Below are positions 57,493-64,000 of a stretch of DNA of 64,000 nt, piece after piece. Origin of the DNA: Macrotis lagotis (taxonomy: Eukaryota; Chordata; Mammalia; Peramelemorphia; Peramelidae); assembly GCF_037893015.1 (NCBI RefSeq), contig NC_133665.1, positions 40,128,537 to 40,192,536 of the forward strand, written 5' to 3'. The position numbers and the translations under genes are program-made. Within the stretch, counting starts at the first letter, position 1, and every line of letters starts with the position of its first letter. The notes beneath the pieces are model-generated. The model was given only the letters and a program-made list of their open reading frames with translations. It made no database searches and was not told where the DNA came from.

Positions 57493-57649
57493 CTTTTTTT
57501 TTTAGGTTTTTTTACAAGGCAAACGGAGTTAAGTGGCTTGTCCAAGGCCACACAGCTAGGTAATTGTTAAGTGTCTGAGACCGGATTTGAACCCCGGTAC
57601 TCCTGACTCCAGGGCCGGTGCTTTATCCACTATGCCACCTAGTCGCCCC
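57493..57649 (-). mobile_element. Marsupial tRNA-derived SINE in the L1 3' UTR
   Basis: Full-length reverse copy; no clear target repeat found. Confidence 0.93.
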
Positions 57650-57964
57650 CTTTCATCAAGTTTTATGGTAATGATCCCTGTTTTTAAAATATAGCTGTAC
57701 ATGAAAAGAGTACTTTTGAGAAAAAAAGTTGTGTAAAAATCATGTAAACTCTATTAGAATGGAACTTAAGAAGGAAATCACTGCAGAAAATATTTTACTT
57801 GAACAAACAGAAGGGACTCATGTTTCTCTTAAACTGTTTTTCTTGTAATATGTTTTTTTCCTACCAAAACTCACAACACAGACTAATTGACTTAGGGTGG
57901 TTTACCTAGATGACAGAAGTAGCAAGAAGTGATTCATAATTTTAAGTAGTAAACACTTGAAGTT

Positions 57965-58294
57965 CTCTATAAGTCTTTTTTAAAAAAATGCATTTATTTT
58001 ACTTTTAAATTTGTGGAATAAAACCAGAAATTTCATAAAATAGTAATAAAAAGATGATTATACATAAAACTGCAAATATTGTAAAATCTATAATAAATTT
58101 ATTATAAAACTTGCATTTTTTTCCCTTCCTTCACCATTCCCCTTCTATGGCTAGAGATGTCTACCATTGGATGCCAATGTGTGTACACATATTCCTGTCT
58201 AATATATGTATATACATGTAGGTATATGTGTATATATATATATGCATGTGAGTATTATTTATACATATTTCTACTGTCATTTTTTTCTCTGGGG
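57965..58294 (-). mobile_element. L1 3' UTR fragment
   Basis: AAAACTGCAAATATTGTAAA, TTTTTTTCTCTGGGGGCAGA, with an internal TATATG-type simple repeat (58195-58260). Confidence 0.6.
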
Positions 58295-58400
58295 GCAGAC
58301 TCTAGTTCCACTTCCTCATATTACAGATGAAGAAACTGAGGATCAGAGAGGATAAGAAACTTGACCAAAAGTCAGTCAACTAGTTCATTTTAAATCTTAG
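58295..58400 (-). mobile_element. MIR-like SINE, partial
   Basis: ATTACAGATGAAGAAACTGA core. Confidence 0.65.
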
Positions 58401-58724
58401 AATTTTTGCTTTCATCAGAGAATGTCATAGAGAGTAAAAAGGAATGTTAGAAATAGGAAATAATTTATTCTTTTATTTGTTCCTCATAGCTCTTCTAATT
58501 ATAAGAACAAAATGTTGCATATCTTTATGAGTTCTTTATCTGTAGATGCATTATGTTAACTAGTTTCTTAATTACAGAGGTGGACTAAGTTATTCAACAT
58601 TACAGTAAGGAACAAAATAAAACAAAACTTCAGATACTTTTAAGTACCAAATTTACATCTGAAGAGAAAAAAACCATCAAAAAACAGGTAGTTTTTTAAT
58701 GTATACTATAACAGGAAATGTCCA

Positions 58725-58850
58725 CAAATTGGGACTTGAATTCAGAATCCTGGCTCCTTCATTAATTTTCTCTGTGACCTCAAACAAGTTACTCAAACTC
58801 CCTGAGTCTCATTAACTCTTCTATAAATATAAAGAAACTAGTAGGTTAGT
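58725..58850 (+). mobile_element. MIR-like SINE, partial
   Basis: GAATTCAGAATCCTGGCTCC, CTCTGTGACCTCAAACAAG. Confidence 0.55.
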
Positions 58851-58854
58851 TTTC

Positions 58855-59390
58855 CCCAACTTCTCTGTACTACTGAAGCACTGTTTCTCAACCAAAGTTT
58901 CATAACAGGATGGAGAAGGGTTGAGGATGGAGGGGTTTAGGCAGAGTGCTAATGAGAAGCAATTGAACTTGGTAAATTCTGTCTCTCAACCAAAATAACT
59001 ATACAACCATGAGTTAATCCTCCTTCTCAGGCAATTATGTGAAAATAGAAATAATGTTTATACTAGTTATTTGGCATATTTGTGAGAAAATGCTTTGAAA
59101 ACCTTAAACATTAAATAATTATTATATTTTTATTATTAACAATGTGAGTGTTTTGAAAGTCTTATAATCTGACCAGCAGATTTAAAGGGAATATTGATGC
59201 ACACATCTCATTAGCCAAGTGCCTAAATGTGGGGTGTGCCAGCAGTTGTTGACACTGAGTTCATGAGAGCTTAGATATTTTATGCCTATATATATATGGC
59301 ATTACAGCCACAAAAGGAGTCAAGAGAGCCATCATAATGACAAGTTATGTGCTGTCTCATATCTAAAAAGGGTTTATGGCAATCATCTAT
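58855..59390. other. Presumed GCNT1 intron, unique DNA
   Basis: No features recognised. Confidence 0.5.
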
Positions 59391-59411
59391 GTACACACTG
59401 ACGATATGCTT

Positions 59412-59573
59412 TTTTTTCCCCTAGTTTTTACAAGGCAATGGGGTTAAGTGGCTTGCCCAAGGCCACACAGCTAGGTAATTATTAAGTGTTATTAAATGTC
59501 TGAGCTGGATTTGAACTCAGGTACTCCTGACTCCAGGGCCAGTGCTTTATCCACTGTACCACCTAACCACCCC
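59412..59573 (-). mobile_element. Marsupial tRNA-derived SINE
   Basis: Full-length; 18-bp repeats CACACTGACGATATGCTT (59394-59411) and CACACTGATGATATTCTT (59574-59591). Contains a short internal duplication near 59480-59500. Confidence 0.95.
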
Positions 59574-59750
59574 CACACTGATGATATTCTTGATGAAAAT
59601 ATGAGATGATGAAAGGCAGGATATTAGAAATTACATTCTATTTCAGAATACAAATTTAGTAACACAGAATTGAAATCTATGTAGAAAATTGTTATTATCC
59701 AATCTGTGGGCAAACTGAAATACCTGTCACATTTTGCCACAATATGGTTT

Positions 59751-59893
59751 CTTTTTTTAGGTTTTTGCAAGGCAAACGGGGTTAAGTGGCTTGCCCAAGG
59801 CCACAAAGATAGGTAATTATTAATTGTCTGAGACTGGACTTGAACCCAGGTACTCAGGGCTGGTGCTTTATCCATTACGCCACCTAGCCACCC
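59751..59893 (-). mobile_element. Marsupial tRNA-derived SINE
   Basis: Slightly shortened in the middle; repeats CCACAATATGGTTT (59737-59750) and CCACAATATGTTTT (59894-59907). Confidence 0.94.
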
Positions 59894-59939
59894 CCACAAT
59901 ATGTTTTTGAAAGTGAATTACCTACTTATACATTTGGAC

Positions 59940-61045
59940 AGGAGAAAAATTATAATCAAGAGAGAATATTGTAAAATGCAAAATGCATAATTTAATTAAA
60001 AGGGTTTGTACAAATAAAATCAGTGTAACCAAGATTAGAAGAAAAGCAGAAAATTTTGGGAAAAAATTATAGACAAGTTTCTTGGATAAAGGCCTCATAT
60101 TTTAACTATATAAAGAACTTTGTCAAATTTATAAGCATATAGAGTCATTCTTCAATTGACAAATGGTCAAAGAATATGAACAGGCACATTTTTTGATGAA
60201 GGAAACAAGGCTATCTCTAGTCACATAAAAATGTTCTAAATCACTATTGATTGGAGAGTTGCAATTAATGCAACTTTGAAATATCTCACATCTATCAAAT
60301 TGGATAAAATGATAGGAGAAAATTACAAATATTGGAGGAAGTTGTGAAAAAATTGGGAGATCAATATAGGTGGAACTGTGAACTGATCCAGCTATCTTAG
60401 AGAACAATCTGGCATTACATCCAAGAGTTATTAAACTATAAATGCCCTTTAACTAGCAATACCACTATTGGGTCTGTTTCCCAAACTGATTGAGAAAAAG
60501 AAATTTATATTGGGGGGGGGAACCCTATTATTCTAAAATATTTATAGTAGTTCTCTTTGTCGTGGCAAAGAACTGGAAATTAGAGGGATTGTAGAATAGC
60601 TAAACATATGATATATGATTGTGATAAAATATTACTGTGCTGTAAGAAATAATAAGCAGGTTGATTTAGAAAAAACATGGAAAGACTTGCATGAAATAAT
60701 GAAGAGGGAAATGAGTAGAATAAAGAACCAATGTTATTGGAAGAATAACTGTAATTAAGGAAGTTTTTCTGAATATTTTAAATAATTAAATAAATTACAA
60801 AGGATCTATGAAGGAAAATGCTATCCACCCGCAGAAAAATAATTATAAATGGAAGTTTGCACATACACACACAGATATCAATATATAAAATATAAATATA
60901 TATCTATAAACATCAACATAAATCTCTCTCTATATATATATCTGACAAATGGTGGTCTTTTCTAGTGGGGGATGGGGAAGGAAGGAGAGACGGAAAGAGT
61001 TTGTAATTTTAAACTGTAACAAAAAATTAATTAAATCTAAAAAAA
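59940..61045 (+). mobile_element. L1 3' end (ORF2 C-terminus and 3' UTR), 5'-truncated
   Basis: Contains the ORF2 tail (ATTCTTCAATTGACAAATGG, TATCAAATTGGATAAAATGA, CATGGAAAGACTTGCATGAA) and a 3' UTR ending in A-rich sequence near 61040. Strongly diverged and broken. Confidence 0.8.
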
Positions 61046-61049
61046 ATTG

Positions 61050-61176
61050 GAGATGATCAGATTAAAAGACTTGCCCAGGATCACACAATTAGCAAGCACA
61101 TGAGACTGGAGTTGAATTCCAGTCCTCCTAACTCCAGGGCTGGTGCTTTGTCTGTGACACCACCTAGAAGTCCCTT
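61050..61176 (-). mobile_element. Old tRNA-derived SINE
   Basis: Diverged reverse copy (GACTTGCCCAGGATCACAC, CTCCAGGGCTGGTGCTTTG). Confidence 0.75.
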
Positions 61177-61322
61177 AAATTAAATTTAAAAAAAGAAAGT
61201 GAATTATCTAAATATTGAAAGAAGTTATATATTAAATAGTATTTAAGAGTGACACTTCCATTACTTTGACCACACTTGATATCTGAAAGATAAAGTAGAA
61301 TCATTTTTCATTATTTGACTCA

Positions 61323-61672
61323 GGGACAGCTAGTTGGTGCAATGGAATCAGGAGGACCTGAGTTCAAATCAGACCTCGGACATTGGATACTTAATAGCTG
61401 GACAAGTCACTTAACCCCAATTGCCTCACATCCAGAGCCATCTTCAGTCATCTTAATTCATATCTGGCCGTGGATGCAGAAATAAATTGTCTATAGAAAT
61501 ATTGACACTATCTAATATTATTTGTTGGTTTCACAACAAATGACTCTGGAGGAGAAAGTGAGGCTTATGACTTTGCCCAGTCCCTCCCTCACTCAAAGCC
61601 AATTCACTTGCATGCCATGACATTACCTCCCTAATTTTCTTTGAAAATGAAGTACAAACAACAACACAAACA
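61323..61672 (+). mobile_element. Long marsupial tRNA-SINE with an internal insertion
   Basis: Head GGGACAGCTAGTTGGTGCAA and 3' half AAATGACTCTGGAGGAGAAA. About 60 extra AT-rich bases (61476-61538) lie where other copies read straight through. Confidence 0.75.
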
Positions 61673-61732
61673 CATACACACATATACATGTGTGCGTGTG
61701 TGTGTGTGTATATATATATATATACATATAAT
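61660..61732. repeat. (CA)n / (GT)n / (TA)n compound microsatellite
   Basis: Grows from the A-rich tail of the long SINE at 61323-61672. Confidence 0.85.
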
Positions 61733-61844
61733 TTTGTATTTCTAGCACATAGCAATCAATCATGCTCTACCTATTATGCCATCAAGTAGACCTATAAGTA
61801 ACCTACATTTAAGATTAGTTTGACTTAATTTAATGTTAGCTCTT

Positions 61845-62095
61845 CCTTTTATTTAATTTAATTTTTATTTTTTCCAATCACATTAAAAGATAGTTTTCAG
61901 CATTCATCCTTTTGCAAGCTTTTGAGTTCCACATTTTTCTACCACCTTCCTTTCTTTTCCTTCCCCACATAGCAGCATACAATTTGATATAGGTTGAACA
62001 TGTAAAATCATGTTTAACATATTTCCATATTAGTCATGTTATAAAAAGTCTCTATTTCTTTAAACAGATCTGATTTTATGCACAGCTCAAAGAAG
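61845..62095 (-). mobile_element. L1 3' UTR fragment
   Basis: AAAGATAGTTTTCAGCATTC, TTTTGAGTTCCACATTTTTC, AATTTGATATAGGTTGAACA, TTTCCATATTAGTCATGTT: the reverse of a common L1 3' UTR. Confidence 0.75.
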
Positions 62096-62187
62096 ACAAT
62101 GGAAGTGAAAAGAGGTAGGAATATACATCGAGCCGATGGTCAGAAATGCAGCCACTGACAAGATTTGTTCTAAAGAAAAAGCATTTT

Positions 62188-62348
62188 GGGGGTGGCTAGG
62201 TGGTACAGTGGATAGAGCACCAGCCTTGGAGTCAGGAGTAGTACCTGGGTTCAAATCCAATCTCAGATACTTAATAATTACCTAGCCCTGTGGCCTTGGG
62301 CAAGCTACTTAACCCCATTTGCCTTGCAAAAGCCTAAATAAAAAAAAA
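62188..62348 (+). mobile_element. Marsupial tRNA-derived SINE
   Basis: Full-length with head GGGGGTGGCTAGGTGGTACAG and A-tail; a small AGT duplication near 62239. Confidence 0.93.
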
Positions 62349-62349
62349 C

Positions 62350-63570
62350 ACTTTGAGGAACTCTTATCAAATGGTATCCCTAATCACTTAATAATATTCC
62401 CTAAAACAATGTAAAGACTATCAGTTTGCATTCTATGAGGGTGGGGAGAGGGAAGGAAGATTGGGGGAAACATTGTAAAATTAAAAAAAACTATAAAAAA
62501 GAATATTCTCTAACAAACTGATAAGATCACATCACTCGCTTTTTAAAAGAAAGATTAGCAGCTGTGTTGAGCTTTATCCAAAATCTAGCAGGGAGTATGT
62601 GTAGATTTAAGGTTACTAACTTGGCATTTCCTTCTTTTGACATCTGATGCCAAACACTGAGGTGTATCAGCGTTTCACATGGGCATCAGTTGTTAGATAA
62701 GTAGAAGCAGCAAACAGAATACCATGAAGCCAAACTCTTTGAAGGAGAGTGGACCAAAGAGAGAGCTGCTGTGCTAGCAGAGAGACTTCACCTCCAGTAT
62801 AAACAGTAAGACAAGGAAGAATCAGATAATTTCCCTCGGAATACTTCCAACAACCTGGGATGTCCTTGGTGTAGATGCTCCCTCCACTGACACAGATCTC
62901 AAGTCTTCAAGGACTTTTAATGTCATCAAGGGAGGTTAAAAATAAATTTATGATCCTGCAACCAGCCCATCTGGTGATGAGACTCTAAACTTGCGAAACC
63001 AAGTCCACATATAAAGTTTTAACTCCGGGCTTTTTCAGTTTGATGGAAGTCCCCCGAAGCATTAATGGAGAACTTCTATTTGCTACAACAGATCTTCAAA
63101 AGTGGGAGGAGAGGGAGAGAGGGGAGGAGGGTTTGGTTCCAGGTAAGAGAATTAAAAACTTTCATTTTTCTTGCTTTTCGTCCCTCTTTTGCTTTCTGAG
63201 TTGGCTGTCAGTTTAAACAATCTCTGCCAAAGGTACAGTCAGTGGTACAAGAAATTAAAGCATTCTCTAAGTAAACTCCCGAAGTAAAGTCGGAAACACA
63301 AATTTCCAGGTTTGGGTGGAGGGGGCGCTTTCCTTATCAATTAGACTCCAACCCTTAGCAAGGTGTTTGGCTCGTAACAGGCGCTTAATAAGAGCTTGTA
63401 AACCGATGGAAGAGGCAGGAGAAGAAAGAATAGGAGAAAACATACCCATCTCTCGACAAGTTCCATCAGTTTAATCTCTTTCAAAAAGTGTTTCATCATT
63501 TCATCTATAAAATAGGTTTTTCGGCAGAAGATACTAGAAAGTTTATTTAGAAAAGCAACCTGAAAGTGGG
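62350..63570. other. Unique DNA next to the GC-rich edge
   Basis: No repeat recognised. A plus-strand CCAG|GTAAGAG donor-like site stands at 63142/63143. Confidence 0.5.
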
Positions 63571-63792
63571 TCTCAGGTTGTGTAGTGCATCAGACAAAAG
63601 ACCGGGTTGCTGGGATTACGCTACCCCGAGAGTGCCCACAAAGCCCAGAACCCCAAGTCTCCCCTCGCAGGCGGGGGAAAACCCCTGTCTTTCACTTTTT
63701 CCCAATAAATTAAAAAAAAACAGTCCTTCCTTCCAATAACCCCCTTCCCACCCCATCCCCCAGGCAGCCAGAGGAAGGAAGCTGATTACCTG

Positions 63793-64000
63793 GGGCAAAC
63801 ACCTTGGCTTCATGGGTGTAGCAGGATGGATCCGAACCTCCTTCCAAAAGCGCAAACTCACTACGGTGGAAAGCTGCCGCCGCTTTCTCTTTCCAAGGCT
63901 ATCCTTTCCTTCGCCGGCTGTGCCTCCAACAGGGAAGCCCTCCTTCTCCGAGACCCACTAAAGTGGAATGGGCAACCTCCCCCTCCCACTCCACCTCCGC
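63793..64000 (-). promoter_or_regulatory. Candidate non-coding first exon and CpG-rich promoter edge (GCNT1)
   Basis: The last 400 bases of the window are GC-rich and hold many CpGs (around 63620, 63667, 63830-63920, 63940, 64000), unlike the rest of the window. On the minus strand the text reads CCCCAG|GTAATCAG with the junction at 63793/63792, a plausible splice donor. Its direction matches GCNT1, whose coding exon begins with an acceptor 28 kb downstream. Short minus-strand frames here do not look like coding sequence. The link to GCNT1 is inference from strand and position; the exon could belong to another transcript. Confidence 0.4.

Larger units (their letters stand above)
46258..57660 (+). 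mobile_element. Near full-length L1 element, split by later insertions
   Basis: One plus-strand L1 in pieces: 46258-47869 (5' UTR and ORF1), 49103-53938 (inter-ORF region and ORF2) and 57331-57492 onward (3' UTR). The 5' end carries GGAGCCAAGATGG. ORF1 starts at 46731 but its frame is broken; its C-terminal part is recognisable to about 47855. ORF2 (about 50345-53900) shows the endonuclease (KIYYASAEV, IKRDKEGNYI), the reverse transcriptase ([32 protein letters not shown] near 52090-52115) and the C-terminal region. It has many stops and shifts and is dead. Pieces are joined by two target-site repeat pairs (see the L1 copy at 47870 and the ORF1-only element at 53939). SINEs interrupt it at 50645, 51886, 52722 and 57493. 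The 3' end is not exact. Confidence 0.85.

Noticed and set aside
1-64000. Endogenous retrovirus, Polinton or other virus-derived element
   Set aside because: I saw no paired LTRs, primer-binding site or capsid, envelope or integrase text; all reverse-transcriptase text belongs to L1, L2 or CR1/L3.
1-64000. CRISPR array or toxin-type gene
   Set aside because: The regular repeats are microsatellites, one minisatellite and SINEs; the DNA is mammalian.

Overview
This window is nuclear DNA from a marsupial. Dispersed through it are tRNA-derived SINEs of a marsupial type, RTE-tailed MAR1-like SINEs, MIR/CORE-type SINEs, L2 and CR1/L3 LINE fragments, and L1 elements whose 5' ends start with a GAGCCAAGATGG-type motif. 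The species cannot be fixed from the sequence alone; a dasyurid or didelphid marsupial would fit. There is no sign of bacterial, viral or plasmid DNA, and I saw no tRNA gene, rRNA gene or CRISPR array.

Only one intact protein-coding gene is visible. It is GCNT1 on the minus strand (34403-35692), the Golgi core 2 beta-1,6-N-acetylglucosaminyltransferase, with its whole 429-residue reading frame in a single exon. A good splice acceptor ends the coding exon at about 35844. The GC- and CpG-rich right edge (about 63570-64000) carries a minus-strand CAG|GTAAT donor at 63792/63793. I read this edge as a candidate non-coding first exon and promoter, which would make 35.8-63.8 kb the first intron.

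Region by region. 1-18 kb: no gene; L1 3' ends, SINEs, a minisatellite (4.53-4.74 kb), purine-rich simple repeats and a 42-bp micro-insertion with 15-bp target repeats. 18-30 kb: two processed pseudogenes (AP2S1 and ARPC1A, both minus strand), then CR1/L3 and L2 remains. 30-34 kb: an L1 3' end, SINEs, and a hAT-like element with an oligo-T insertion. 34.4-35.8 kb: GCNT1. 36-44 kb: mostly unique or old-repeat DNA. 44.4-46.2 kb: a PBX1 processed pseudogene lying between two direct repeats of about 160 bp. 46.26-57.7 kb: one near full-length L1 that has been entered by a 5'-complete but 3'-lacking L1 copy (47870-49088), by a 3.4-kb ORF1-only L1 relative (53939-57330) and by at least four SINEs. 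58-62 kb: older repeats. 62.4-64 kb: unique sequence leading into the GC-rich edge.

The most unusual items are these: the ORF1-only L1 relative, whose 3' third contains antisense SINE-derived units in tandem with a marked A-to-G excess; the long direct repeats around the PBX1 pseudogene; and the 3'-lacking L1 insertion. I did not find a new gene system; what is here is a record of retrotransposition around a glycosyltransferase gene. All repeat-family names come from sequence memory, without a database search.
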